In this document: piece after piece, positions 22,497 to 34,600 of the stretch | Layout of the letters: every line of letters begins with the position of its first letter | Position numbering within the stretch: the stretch's first letter is position 1 | Origin: Saccharomyces paradoxus | Taxonomy: Eukaryota; Ascomycota; Saccharomycetes; Saccharomycetales; Saccharomycetaceae | Assembly: GCF_002079055.1 (NCBI RefSeq) | Contig: NC_047502.1 | Location: 62,001-126,000 of the forward strand | DNA length: 64,000 nt | Direction: 5' to 3' | Notes under the pieces: generated by a model | What the model was told of the DNA's origin: nothing | The model's database searches: none | What the model saw: the letters and a program-made list of their open reading frames with translations, nothing else | Position numbers and translations under genes: made by a program

Positions 22497-23096
22497 ATGG
22501 GCCTACACACTGAACCGTTAGAACAAGAAGACCAGGACACCATAATACTCGATGCCAGAGCTGGTGACTTGGATTCTCTCAAAGATATATTTAGCAGCTT
22601 AATCAGCCCCAAGTTACTTTCTACTTGCAGGGAAAGCGAGTCTGATTCCACGGCTTTACATATGGCTGCTGCTAATGGCCATATAGAGACCGTTCGGTAT
22701 ATACTAGAGACGGTATCTAGCGCAAATAGTGCCGAAGATTTGCAAGCTTTCATCAATGAGGTAAACAAAACTGGTAACACGGCATTACATTGGGCGTCAT
22801 TGAACGGCAAATTGGACGTAGTCAAGTTACTATGTGACGAATATGAGGCAGACCCCTTTATTAGAAACAAGTTTGGCCACGATGCCATCTTCGAGGCCGA
22901 GAACAGCGGGAAGGAAGAGGTGGAAACGTACTTTTTGAAGAAATATAATGTGGAACCTGAGGATGATGAAGATGCGCAGACGGAGGGCAAGGATGCCGTC
23001 CAAATCACAAAGGGTACAGAGATTGAACAAGTTACTAAGGAGGCCACCGAAGCTTTAAGAGAAGAAACCGAGAAGCTGAACATAAATAAACATTAA
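22497..23096 (+). CDS. YAR1: Yar1, ankyrin-repeat chaperone of ribosomal protein Rps3
   Basis: Dedicated chaperone that binds newly made Rps3 and escorts it to the nucleus for 40S assembly. The protein has 199 residues, against 200 in S. cerevisiae. Ankyrin repeats are visible: STALHMAAANGHIETVRYIL (about 48-67) and NTALHWASLNGKLDVVKLL (about 87-105), followed by a degenerate unit. The C-terminal 60 residues are acidic and helical, with a PEST-like character (VEPEDDEDAQTEGK). The start is the ATG at 22497. A long open frame also exists on the opposite strand across the whole gene; I regard it as a codon-bias shadow. Confidence 0.96.
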   Translation: MGLHTEPLEQEDQDTIILDARAGDLDSLKDIFSSLISPKLLSTCRESESDSTALHMAAANGHIETVRYILETVSSANSAEDLQAFINEVNKTGNTALHWASLNGKLDVVKLLCDEYEADPFIRNKFGHDAIFEAENSGKEEVETYFLKKYNVEPEDDEDAQTEGKDAVQITKGTEIEQVTKEATEALREETEKLNINKH

Positions 23097-23511
23097 GTAA
23101 AGACTCCTTCTCTTCGCGTTGAATAGAAGCGGTTACATCCATTAAGCATGATATTTCACATCTAAGTATCGGAGAATAGAAAAAGGATGAAAGCTAGCAG
23201 AAATGCATTGATAAATATAAAGAAGATATTAGAAAAAAAAAGTAACAATAATGATGTATATTTCGCTTAAAGCTAAATAGGCGCTTCAAAAGCGTACATT
23301 TGCATGCATTGTATCTTCAACTTATTACCCGTAGTGGCGGAGTCCTCATTAACGACGGAGTGAAAAATTTTGTAATTGCGAGAAAAAGTGAATTTGATGG
23401 AAAAAAAGAAAAAGAAAGCAGAAGAAGACGTTATAAGAGAGACTGGGCCAACTTCTTGCACATCAATCGAAAAGCGCCTAGGCAACCAGTCATATAATAA
23501 GCACGCACAAG
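23097..23511. promoter_or_regulatory. Intergenic: YAR1 3' end and SUI3 promoter
   Basis: A 415-bp gap between tandem genes, containing a Reb1 site at 23325-23331 about 180 bp before SUI3. The rest is AT-rich with several A-tracts (for example near 23235 and 23401). Confidence 0.5.
23325..23331 (-). promoter_or_regulatory. Reb1 general regulatory factor site upstream of SUI3
   Basis: TTACCCG on the plus strand is the complement of the Reb1 core CGGGTAA. It lies in the nucleosome-depleted position typical for Reb1, 100-200 bp upstream of a highly expressed gene. Confidence 0.6.
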
Positions 23512-24369
23512 ATGTCCTCCGATTTAGCTGCTGAGTTAGGATTCGACCCTACACTAAAGAAGAAAAAGAAGACCAAGAAGGTGATCCCAGATGATTTTGA
23601 TGCTGCAGTAAACGGCCAAGAAAATGGTTCAGGAGATGATTTATTTGCCGGACTTAAGAAGAAAAAGAAGAAGTCCAAGAGCGTTTCTGCCGACACCGAG
23701 GCTGAAAAGGAGCCTACTGACGATATAGCAGAAGCGTTGGGTGAACTCTCTTTGAAGAAGAAAAAGAAAAAGACAAAGGACAGCAGTGTAGACGCGTTTG
23801 AGAAAGAGCTAGCTAAAGCTGGTCTAGATAATGTGGATGCTGAAAGCAAAGAAGCCACTCCAAGCGCTAGTTCCAGCATTCAACAAGAAGTTGGTCTGCC
23901 TTACTCAGAATTATTATCTAGATTTTTCAATATTCTAAGAACTAACAATCCTGAACTTGCTGGTGATAGAAGTGGTCCAAAGTTCAGAATTCCTCCACCT
24001 GTTTGTTTGCGTGATGGTAAGAAGACTATTTTCTCGAATATCCAAGATATCGCCGAAAAATTGCATAGATCTCCAGAACATTTGATCCAATATCTCTTTG
24101 CAGAATTAGGTACATCCGGTTCTGTTGACGGTCAAAAAAGATTGGTCATTAAGGGTAAGTTTCAATCCAAACAAATGGAGAATGTCTTAAGAAGATACAT
24201 TTTGGAGTATGTCACTTGTAAAACTTGTAAGAGTATTAACACTGAATTGAAGAGAGAACAATCAAACAGACTGTTCTTTATGGTCTGTAAAAGTTGTGGT
24301 TCTACCAGATCCGTCTCTTCTATTAAAACCGGTTTCCAAGCTACCGTTGGTAAGAGAAGGAGAATGTGA
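23512..24369 (+). CDS. SUI3: eIF2 beta subunit
   Basis: Beta subunit of translation initiation factor eIF2, which delivers initiator Met-tRNA to the 40S subunit and takes part in start-codon choice. The 285 residues match S. cerevisiae. Three lysine blocks in the N-terminal third (about residues 16-23, 44-51 and 82-89) bind eIF5 and eIF2B-epsilon. The conserved core follows (about 125-230), then a C-terminal zinc ribbon with C236, C239, C259 and C262. The residue near position 264 that gives the Sui- phenotype in S. cerevisiae lies just after this ribbon. A poly-lysine-driven open frame on the opposite strand at the 5' end corresponds to the dubious YPL238C and is not called. Confidence 0.97.
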   Translation: MSSDLAAELGFDPTLKKKKKTKKVIPDDFDAAVNGQENGSGDDLFAGLKKKKKKSKSVSADTEAEKEPTDDIAEALGELSLKKKKKKTKDSSVDAFEKELAKAGLDNVDAESKEATPSASSSIQQEVGLPYSELLSRFFNILRTNNPELAGDRSGPKFRIPPPVCLRDGKKTIFSNIQDIAEKLHRSPEHLIQYLFAELGTSGSVDGQKRLVIKGKFQSKQMENVLRRYILEYVTCKTCKSINTELKREQSNRLFFMVCKSCGSTRSVSSIKTGFQATVGKRRRM

Positions 24370-24617
24370 TGTTGGTGCTTTATCTGTTAGCATATATATA
24401 ATAAGTACGGATTTCGTTTATCTTGTGTATTTTATTCGTTTCATTAGATATTTAATGTTCAAATGAAGAAAGACTTAAAATAAAAGTTTCATGCACAGAA
24501 ATAAATTTAAACAGCGGTCTTCATCAGCTAGAACGTACACATTGCATGGAACCAGCCAGCCATCGTGTTTTGTTTTTTTCCCCGGGACAGGAAAAAAGCT
24601 TTGAGAAGCAAAACTGA

Positions 24618-25712
24618 TCAACTGTCTAAATCTTGTAAAAGGTTTAATAATTGGCTGGTAGTGGGTCTTTGTATAGGATCCACTTGAACACATTTCTTGA
24701 TTACATTTAAAAGGCCGTCAGAAAATCTGGAATTTCTGGGGAAACTGTATTTGCCAGTGTTTATAGCGTAGGTTAAAGAAGCTCCATGTATTTGCTCTTC
24801 TCGCTCAAAGGGGGAAATACCGAACATTAAAGTATAGAACGTACAACCCATGGACCAAATATCAACTTTACAGCTCAAAACCTGATTCAATTTCAAATTC
24901 AAAAGTTCTGGCGGAGTATATGGCAGCGTACAATTGTAATTAACCCATTCTTGTAGTTCGCTGAGTTGTTGCCTATTTCCAATTGTTATATCAGCCTGAG
25001 AACAAGAGCCAAGGTCACCTATTACTGGTAAACCGTCTGAAGAGAATAAAATGTTTGAAGGTGTAATGTCGCGGTGTGCATATGCTATTGCACCTCCTGA
25101 ATTGGAAGAGAGCATGTCCATTTCTAAAGGGGTATCTTCTAGAAGCATCGCCGTTTCGTCACTATAAGTCATAGATACCGCATCGACATTTACTCTGGAA
25201 GTGGTGTTAGCTTGTCTCGACGCAGGATCATGTAAGCAAAGTAGACCTCTTGTCACTCCTAGCATTATCCTTACGCATTCTGCCTCTGATATAAAAGTAC
25301 CCTCCAGCAGCCTCCGATTGATCGAATCCTGTAAACTTCCTAATGAATAATAGGGTAGTATTATGTAAATTGTTTTTGACCCATCTTTCTCCTGCATCAC
25401 TTGGGAGTCAATGCTTTGGATAACATAAGGACTTTGAAACCGTTTGTAATTTTCAATTTCTCGCATGCCATTGGATATACTCTCTACACCGGGGCAAATA
25501 ATCTTCTTTAGTGCATATAATTCTGGTGTTACAATACCGTTTTCCAAAATCAGAGAACTCTTCGATAGCTGCACAAGATACACAAAGGACATTCCACCCT
25601 CTCCAAGTAATCGTTGAATCTTATATCGTTTATCATTCACCCTAATAGTTGCATCGGAAAATCCGCGACAGCAGCATAAGTTCTGGAACAATTCCAACAC
25701 TATAGAACTCAT
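24618..25712 (-). CDS. ENV7: Env7, palmitoylated vacuolar protein kinase
   Basis: Serine/threonine kinase of the NAK family (STK16-like) at the vacuole membrane, a negative regulator of vacuole fusion. The ATG at 25712 gives 364 residues, the S. cerevisiae length; a further open stretch upstream starts only with GTG. A CCC triplet at residues 13-15 is the known palmitoylation site. The kinase fold shows the glycine-rich loop LLGEGGMSF, the VAIK-type lysine in ALKK, the catalytic HRD in AHRDITPSN and the APE-equivalent PPE. The magnesium motif is DLG rather than DFG, as usual in this family. A low-complexity insert (about 165-215) sits before the catalytic loop. Confidence 0.95.
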   Translation of the reverse strand: MSSIVLELFQNLCCCRGFSDATIRVNDKRYKIQRLLGEGGMSFVYLVQLSKSSLILENGIVTPELYALKKIICPGVESISNGMREIENYKRFQSPYVIQSIDSQVMQEKDGSKTIYIILPYYSLGSLQDSINRRLLEGTFISEAECVRIMLGVTRGLLCLHDPASRQANTTSRVNVDAVSMTYSDETAMLLEDTPLEMDMLSSNSGGAIAYAHRDITPSNILFSSDGLPVIGDLGSCSQADITIGNRQQLSELQEWVNYNCTLPYTPPELLNLKLNQVLSCKVDIWSMGCTFYTLMFGISPFEREEQIHGASLTYAINTGKYSFPRNSRFSDGLLNVIKKCVQVDPIQRPTTSQLLNLLQDLDS

Positions 25713-27671
<1,959 letters not shown>

Positions 27672-27967
27672 GCATTTTGTACTTTAAGGCAGAAATAGCA
27701 TTAAATATATAAAAATAAATTTATGTCTGCGTGATTGTTGGTAATAAGAAATAAAAAAATACTGAAAAAAAAAAGTAGTGCTTGTCTAGCACGCTCACAA
27801 CTCCATATGGTATACCCTTCTTTCGAATAATTATCGATTATCAAATATATATATAGCAATATTATAATATATACTATATTCTATACATATATGAAGAGGG
27901 CTGGTGCGTGTATATGAGAAAAATTTTTTTTATTTTGATTGTTTTTTTTTTTTTTTATACTCTTGAC

Positions 27968-28462
27968 TCATTCAGAGCCTCTAGTGTTCAAAATCAAAGC
28001 TACAATCATACCATATAACCCTAAAACTTCAGAGAAAATTAGAATCAAAACGATACCGACAAAAAGCCTTGGTTGATGCATATACTTTCTAACACCAACA
28101 TCACCGACCATACCAATGGCGTAGCCACTACTCAAGCAGGCAAATCCCACACAGAGTCCACAACTTAGGTGCATGAAACCATTGAACAGAGTGTAGTCTT
28201 CGGTAGGAGATAAATTACCTGCAATTAAAACGGCCACAACAAGCCCATAAATGGCTAAGATACCACTCATAACCACAGGAATCAAAGACTTCATGATCAA
28301 TTCTGGTTTGAAAGTACCTATACCGGCAATACCAATACCTGACTTAGCTGTACCAATGGCTGCTCCCAAACAGGAAAGCACCATAGCAGCTGCACAACCT
28401 GCAAACCCGAAAAAGGGAGCGTACAATGGAGCATATATGTTACTTGCGAGTTGCGTTGACAT
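27968..28462 (-). CDS. VMA11: Vma11, V-ATPase proteolipid subunit c'
   Basis: Fungal-specific c' proteolipid of the vacuolar V0 ring that translocates protons into the vacuole. The 164 residues match S. cerevisiae. Four membrane helices are visible. The essential proton-carrying glutamate, E145, is in the fourth helix ([13 protein letters not shown]). The N-terminus ([22 protein letters not shown]) differs from Vma3 and fits Vma11. The start is the ATG at 28462. Just past the 3' end, at 27941-27956, is a T-run of about 15 bases on the plus strand. Confidence 0.96.
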
Positions 28463-29172
28463 GTTTACAGAGAATAATAGAATGGACCCTTTCCTCCTCC
28501 GACTCTTGCTTTGCTATATTTAATTTTTTTTTTTCTTGCAAGTAAGAAAAAAATATTAGGTTATCTATATTCCTTTTTCTAACTAATCACTCTTTCACTA
28601 AAGAATATTTCTTAACAAAAAGATGCGTACCGGGTAAAAATTCGCATTGTCCAAATGTTGCTGCTTTTACGCAACAGATACACCTCTAACCGAAAAGGAA
28701 TAAGCAAACCTCAATGGTGCCCAATAAAGAAGTTATGCCCATTTTGTTATTCTTTTGATTTCTACGTTATTTTCTTTCTTTAAAGGAAAAGCATGAAAAA
28801 GCACTTCAATAATGCTTGCGAATTAAAGGCGCTCTATTGAGCCTTAGACCCCGGATAATATACACATATATACATATATACCTACATAAGTACCGATTGA
28901 GGTCGCCACCTTTTGTATGTGTTCCATTGACAATGAAGTTTTTCTTATCAGCCAAAATGAACGTTCTTGATATATAGTGAGAGAAAAAAAGATCGATGGG
29001 ACGATTTGCCGCGATTCCTTGTGCGTGCGAAAATGCAAGAAAATAAACAAACTAGTACAGTACTATAAGCAGGCTGAGTAGTCGAAAAAAGTTCTATTTA
29101 GACGTGTCTCGGGGCCTAAATCTTTTTTTAACTATAACAACCACACTGAATAAATTATCATAGCGCGAGAAG
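28463..29172. promoter_or_regulatory. Intergenic: divergent VMA11/NSL1 promoter
   Basis: A 710-bp gap. A Reb1 core (CGGGTAA) is at 28631-28637, about 170 bp before VMA11. The remainder is AT-rich and includes alternating TA/CA steps near 28858-28885. Small frames here lack an ATG. Confidence 0.5.
28631..28637 (+). promoter_or_regulatory. Reb1 site upstream of VMA11
   Basis: CCGGGTAA, the full Reb1 consensus, in a divergent promoter gap. Confidence 0.6.
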
Positions 29173-29823
29173 ATGTCACAAGGTCAGTCCAAAAAACTGG
29201 ACGTAACTGTTGAACAGCTTCGAAGTATATACCACCAGTTTCATGATATCTTGGAGGAGAAAACAGATTTGCATCTGCCGAAGAAGGACCACGACGATGA
29301 CGCTGTTAGGAGAGAGGTCCAGATACAGTTACAAGAATTTCTTTTGAGCGCCATGACGATGGCTTCGAAATCATTAGAAGTGGTCAACGCTGACATAGTA
29401 GGAAAGACAGTAAAACAACTGATTATGGAATCACAAGAGAAGTACATGGAGCCCTTTGATCTGGACCTGAATGAGCAAGTTAGGAAAATGTATCAAGAAT
29501 GGGAAGACGAAACCGTTAAGGTGGCCCAGTTGAGGCAAACGGGGCCTGCCAAAATCAACGAAGTGTACAATAACTCAAAGGATGAATATTTGACACAATT
29601 GGATGGAAGAATCGGCGTCCTTCAAGCTAGAATGGCGGAACAGCAATCTGTAGACCACAATAATAATGCTGACGAGGCCGATGACCAAATCAAATGGGAG
29701 CATATCAAGGATGATTACGGGGCGTCACTGAATGAATTGTATGAAACACAGCAGGACTTACCCCAGGTAAGATATAACGTTGAAAAAGTCAGGCGTTTAA
29801 TGGACTATTTGGAGAAAGAGTGA
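29173..29823 (+). CDS. NSL1: Nsl1, kinetochore MIND (Mis12) complex subunit
   Basis: Essential kinetochore protein of the MIND complex with Mtw1, Nnf1 and Dsn1, which links the inner kinetochore to Ndc80 and Spc105. The 216 residues match S. cerevisiae. The protein is almost entirely helical and charged, with heptad-like stretches (about 15-80, 90-140 and 170-216). There is no enzymatic motif, as expected for a structural rod subunit. The start is the ATG at 29173. Confidence 0.94.
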   Translation: MSQGQSKKLDVTVEQLRSIYHQFHDILEEKTDLHLPKKDHDDDAVRREVQIQLQEFLLSAMTMASKSLEVVNADIVGKTVKQLIMESQEKYMEPFDLDLNEQVRKMYQEWEDETVKVAQLRQTGPAKINEVYNNSKDEYLTQLDGRIGVLQARMAEQQSVDHNNNADEADDQIKWEHIKDDYGASLNELYETQQDLPQVRYNVEKVRRLMDYLEKE

Positions 29824-30271
29824 GTTAATGACATGTAAGACCATTCGATTCGTGTTAAGTGACAATACTTATCTTAGTGGCTCCATTCCTTTTTTATCTT
29901 TGTACGAAGAACTGGCAATAAGAAAAAGTATAGAGCCAGCCTTTTCCCACACGTTAACGACAAAAGACGATATGCAGGCTGTGCGCATGGGGGAGAATCC
30001 ACCTTTTGCCCGTTAAAGAGAAAAAATTAGTGTCTGTGAAACGCGAATACAAAAAAAGAAAAGTAGCAGGATCTTACTTCTCGTAAAGACGTCAGGAACT
30101 AAATCAAGTCGAACAGTAGAAGTTGCAAGGGGAAAAATCACTAATTTCCAGTCAAAGAACAAAGAAAGCTCTACTTCACACAGTGACGGTCTTTACGGTA
30201 AAATCTGTGTATATTTGAAAGAAAAACCCTTTTACAATTAAGAAGGGCATTTAAAAATAGAAACAACGGAA
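29824..30271. promoter_or_regulatory. Intergenic: NSL1 3' end and SSO1 promoter
   Basis: A 448-bp gap between tandem genes. A 62-codon frame starting four bases after the NSL1 stop (29828..30016) has no recognisable feature and I do not accept it. The sequence close to SSO1 is A-rich, as usual for a 5' leader. Confidence 0.45.
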
Positions 30272-31144
30272 ATGAGTTATAATAATCCATATCAGTTAGA
30301 GACCCCTTTTGAAGAGTCGTACGAGTTGGATGAAGGTTCTAGTGCTATCGGTGCAGAAGGCCATGATTTTGTGGGTTTCATGAATAAGATCAGTCAAATC
30401 AATCGCGATCTCGATAAGTACGACCATACCATCAATCAGGTCGATTCTTTGCACAAGAGGCTGCTGACTGAAGTTAACGAGGAGCAAGCAAGCCATTTAA
30501 GACACTCCTTGGACAACTTCGTCGCACAGGCCACAGACTTGCAGTTTAAACTGAAAAATGAGATTAAAAGTGCCCAAAGGGATGGGATACATGACACTAA
30601 CAAGCAAGCTCAGGCGGAAAATTCCAGACAAAGATTCTTGAAGCTGATCCAGGACTACAGAATCGTGGATTCAAACTACAAGGAAGAGAATAAAGAACAA
30701 GCCAAGAGGCAGTATATGATCATTCAGCCAGAAGCCACCGAAGATGAAGTTGAAGCAGCCATAAGCGATGTAGGGGGTCAGCAGATCTTCTCACAGGCAT
30801 TGTTGAACGCAAACAGGCGCGGGGAAGCCAAGACCGCTCTTGCGGAAGTCCAAGCAAGGCATCAAGAGTTATTGAAACTGGAAAAATCCATGGCTGAACT
30901 AACTCAATTGTTCAATGACATGGAAGAACTGGTAATAGAACAGCAAGAAAATGTCGACGTCATTGACAAGAATGTTGAAGACGCTCAACTCGACGTAGAA
31001 CAAGGTGTCGGCCATACAGATAAAGCCGTCAAGAGTGCCAGAAAAGCAAGAAAGAACAAGATCAGGTGTTGGTTGATTGTAATTGCCATCATCGTGATCG
31101 TTGTCGTTGTTGTCGTTGTGCCAGCCGTTGTCAAAACACGTTAA
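30272..31144 (+). CDS. SSO1: Sso1, plasma-membrane t-SNARE (syntaxin)
   Basis: Qa-SNARE at the plasma membrane that pairs with Sec9 and Snc1/2 for exocytosis and is needed for sporulation-specific prospore membrane fusion. The 290 residues match S. cerevisiae. An N-terminal acidic peptide precedes the three-helix Habc domain (about 35-150). The SNARE helix (about 190-255) contains the central layer glutamine (EELVIEQQENVDVID). A basic juxtamembrane patch (KSARKARKNKIR) leads into a C-terminal Val/Ile-rich membrane anchor. It is the duplicate of SSO2. Confidence 0.96.
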   Translation: MSYNNPYQLETPFEESYELDEGSSAIGAEGHDFVGFMNKISQINRDLDKYDHTINQVDSLHKRLLTEVNEEQASHLRHSLDNFVAQATDLQFKLKNEIKSAQRDGIHDTNKQAQAENSRQRFLKLIQDYRIVDSNYKEENKEQAKRQYMIIQPEATEDEVEAAISDVGGQQIFSQALLNANRRGEAKTALAEVQARHQELLKLEKSMAELTQLFNDMEELVIEQQENVDVIDKNVEDAQLDVEQGVGHTDKAVKSARKARKNKIRCWLIVIAIIVIVVVVVVVPAVVKTR

Positions 31145-31371
31145 TCCCAACTATTCTCTATATTTCTATTCCATCCGAACTTCCCTTTCTGTTTTGTATA
31201 TCAATATCGATCTTAATACTTTCGCCTATTCTTTTACTATATTTCTATAAATTCTTTCTTTGGCCTGTGGGCCAAAAACAACAACTTGTTAGTGATACAA
31301 TGTCTTTTTTAATATGTCCAAGCTATGCTTAAATAGAGCTGTTACCTTTATAAATAAGCGTATATGGAGCA

Positions 31372-31378
31372 TTACCCG
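31372..31378 (-). promoter_or_regulatory. Reb1 site upstream of FAS2
   Basis: TTACCCG on the plus strand, the complement of CGGGTAA, about 290 bp upstream of the FAS2 ATG. General regulatory factor control of FAS1/FAS2 is established. Confidence 0.6.
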
Positions 31379-31430
31379 CAAACTCGTCCATCGCTTGGCA
31401 AAATCCAACCATTTTTTTTTACCTTGCTCG

Positions 31431-31440
31431 TTTTCACATG
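31431..31440 (-). promoter_or_regulatory. UAS-INO (Ino2/Ino4 site) upstream of FAS2
   Basis: TTTTCACATG on the plus strand is the complement of CATGTGAAAA, a nine-of-ten match to the UAS-INO consensus CATGTGAAAT. It ties FAS2 expression to phospholipid precursors through Ino2, Ino4 and Opi1. Confidence 0.75.
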
Positions 31441-31665
31441 CTACCTCATTCGCCTCGTAACGTTACGACCGAAATCTCACTAAGGCACGGTTTGTTGAGC
31501 AGTTTCCGGATGTTGGATAACCAGTTGTTTCTAAACGGGTCTGCCTCATATAAAACACGTTCAGTCCAAGTATACACATCACCGTATCGACGCTGCTGTG
31601 CTTTTTTAATAACCATTGAACTAAACATCTAAGGCTACAACAACACCAATTGGAATAAAATCATT

Positions 31666-34600
31666 ATGAAGCCAGAAGTTGAGCAAGATTTAGCTCATAT
31701 TTTGTTAACTGAATTGTTAGCTTATCAATTCGCCTCTCCTGTGAGATGGATTGAAACTCAAGATGTTTTTTTGAAGGATTTCAACACTGAAAGAGTCGTT
31801 GAAATCGGTCCTTCTCCAACTTTGGCTGGGATGGCTCAAAGAACCTTGAAGAACAAATACGAATCTTACGATGCTGCTCTATCTTTGCAGAGACAAATCT
31901 TATGCTACTCCAAGGATGCCAGAGAGATTTACTATACTCCAGATCCATCTGAGCTAGCTGCAAAGGAAGAGCCCGCTAAGGAAGAAGCTCCTGCACCAAC
32001 AACAGCTGCTAGCGCACCCGCCCCTGCCGCAGCAGCCCCAGCTCCTGTTGCAGCAGCAGCACCAGTCGCAGCAGCACCAGAGATCGCTGATGAACCTGTC
32101 AAGGCCTCTCTATTGTTGCACGTTTTGGTTGCTCACAAATTGAAAAAGCCATTAGATTCCATCCCAATGTCCAAGACAATCAAAGACTTGGTCGGTGGTA
32201 AATCTACCGTCCAAAATGAAATTTTGGGTGATTTGGGTAAAGAGTTTGGTACTACTCCAGAAAAACCAGAAGAAACTCCATTAGAAGAATTGGCAGAAAC
32301 CTTCCAAGACACCTTCTCTGGTGCATTGGGTAAGCAATCTTCTTCCCTATTGTCAAGATTAATCTCATCTAAGATGCCTGGTGGGTTTACCATTACCGTC
32401 GCTAGAAAATACCTACAAACCCGTTGGGGATTGCCATCTGGTAGACAAGATGGTGTCCTTTTGGTAGCTTTATCTAACGAGCCTGCTGCTCGTCTAGGTT
32501 CTGAAGCCGATGCCAAAGCCTTCTTGGACTCTATGGCTCAAAAATACGCTTCCATTGTTGGTGTTGACTTGTCGTCTACTGCTAGTGCTGCTGGTGCTGC
32601 CGGTGCCGGTGCCGGTGCCGGTGCTGCTATGATCGATGCCGGCGCTTTGGAAGAAATAACCAAAGACCACAAGGTTTTGGCCCGTCAACAACTGCAAGTG
32701 TTGGCTCGTTACTTGAAAATGGACTTGGATAACGGTGAAAGAAAATTCTTGAAGGAAAAAGATACCGTCGCCGAACTGCAAGCTCAATTGGATTACTTGA
32801 ATGCCGAATTAGGTGAATTCTTTGTTAACGGTGTTGCTACCTCTTTCTCCAGAAAGAAGGCCAGAACTTTCGATTCCTCCTGGAATTGGGCTAAGCAATC
32901 TTTGTTATCATTGTATTTCGAGATAATTCATGGTGTCTTAAAGAATGTGGATAGAGAGGTCGTTAGTGAAGCTATTAATATTATGAACAGATCTAATGAT
33001 GCTTTGATTAAATTTATGGAATACCATATCTCTAATACTGATGAAACAAAAGGTGAAAACTATCAATTGGTCAAGACCCTTGGTGAACAATTGATTGAAA
33101 ACTGTAAACAAGTTTTGGATGTTGACCCAGTTTACAAAGATGTTGCTAAGCCTACCGGTCCAAAAACTGCTATCGATAAGAATGGTAACATTACTTACTC
33201 AGAAGAGCCAAGAGAAAAGGTCCGGAAACTCTCTCAATACGTACAAGAAATGGCTCTTGGTGGTCCAATCACTAAGGAATCTCAACCAACTATTGAAGAG
33301 GATTTGACCCGTGTTTACAAGGCAATCAGTGCTCAAGCCGACAAGCAAGATATTTCCAGCTCCACCAGAGTTGAATTTGAAACATTATATAGTGACTTGA
33401 TGAAGTTCTTGGAAAGCTCCAAAGAAATCGATCCTTCCCAAACCACCCAATTAGCTGGCATGGATGTTGAAGATGCCCTGGACAAGGATTCCACCAAAGA
33501 AGTTGCTTCTCTGCCAAACAAATCTACCATCTCTAAGACAGTATCTTCAACTATTCCAAGAGAAACTATTCCATTCTTACATTTGAGAAAGAAGACTCCT
33601 GCCGGGGATTGGAGATATGACCGTCAACTTTCCTCTCTTTTCTTGGATGGTTTGGAAAAGGCTGCCTTCAATGGTGTTACTTTCAAGGACAAATATGTCT
33701 TGATTACTGGTGCTGGTAAGGGCTCTATTGGTGCTGAAGTCTTGCAAGGCTTATTACAGGGTGGTGCTAAGGTTGTTGTTACCACCTCTCGTTTCTCTAA
33801 GCAAGTTACAGACTACTACCAATCAATTTACGCCAAATATGGTGCTAAGGGTTCTACTCTGATTGTTGTTCCATTCAACCAAGGTTCTAAGCAGGATGTT
33901 GAAGCTTTGATTGAATTTATCTACGACACTGAAAAGAATGGTGGTCTAGGTTGGGATCTAGATGCTATTATTCCGTTTGCGGCAATTCCAGAACAAGGCA
34001 TTGAATTAGAAAATATTGATTCTAAGTCTGAGTTTGCTCATAGAATCATGTTAACCAACATCTTGAGAATGATGGGTTGCGTTAAGAAGCAAAAATCTGC
34101 TAGAGGTATTGAAACAAGACCAGCACAAGTCATCCTACCAATGTCTCCAAACCATGGTACTTTTGGTGGTGATGGTATGTACTCAGAATCCAAGTTGTCT
34201 TTGGAAACTTTATTCAACAGATGGCACTCTGAATCCTGGGCCAACCAATTGACCGTTTGCGGTGCTATTATCGGTTGGACTAGAGGTACTGGGTTGATGA
34301 GTGCTAATAACATCATTGCTGAAGGCATTGAAAAGATGGGTGTTCGTACTTTCTCTCAAAAAGAAATGGCATTCAACTTGTTGGGTCTATTGACTCCAGA
34401 CGTTGTCGAACTGTGCCAAAAATCTCCTGTTATGGCTGACTTGAATGGTGGTTTGCAATTTGTTCCAGAATTGAAGGAATTCACCGCTAAATTACGTAAG
34501 GAGTTGGTTGAAACTTCTGAAGTTAGAAAAGCTGTTTCCATCGAAACTGCTTTGGAACATAAGGTTGTCAACGGCAGTAGTGCTGATGCTGCATATGCTC

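Larger units (their letters stand above)
31145..31665. promoter_or_regulatory. Intergenic: SSO1 3' end and FAS2 promoter
   Basis: A 521-bp gap holding a Reb1 site (31372-31378) and an inositol/choline-responsive element (31431-31440), 200-300 bp upstream of FAS2. This agrees with known control of the fatty-acid synthase genes by Ino2/Ino4 and general factors. Confidence 0.65.

Noticed and set aside
23490-23879. 129-codon minus-strand frame opposite the 5' part of SUI3
   Set aside because: It corresponds to the dubious S. cerevisiae ORF YPL238C. Its poly-Phe runs are the reverse of the lysine blocks of eIF2 beta.
32133-32516. Several antisense frames of 90-127 codons inside FAS2, for example this one
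   Set aside because: They arise from the strong codon bias of a highly expressed gene, which depletes stops on the opposite strand.
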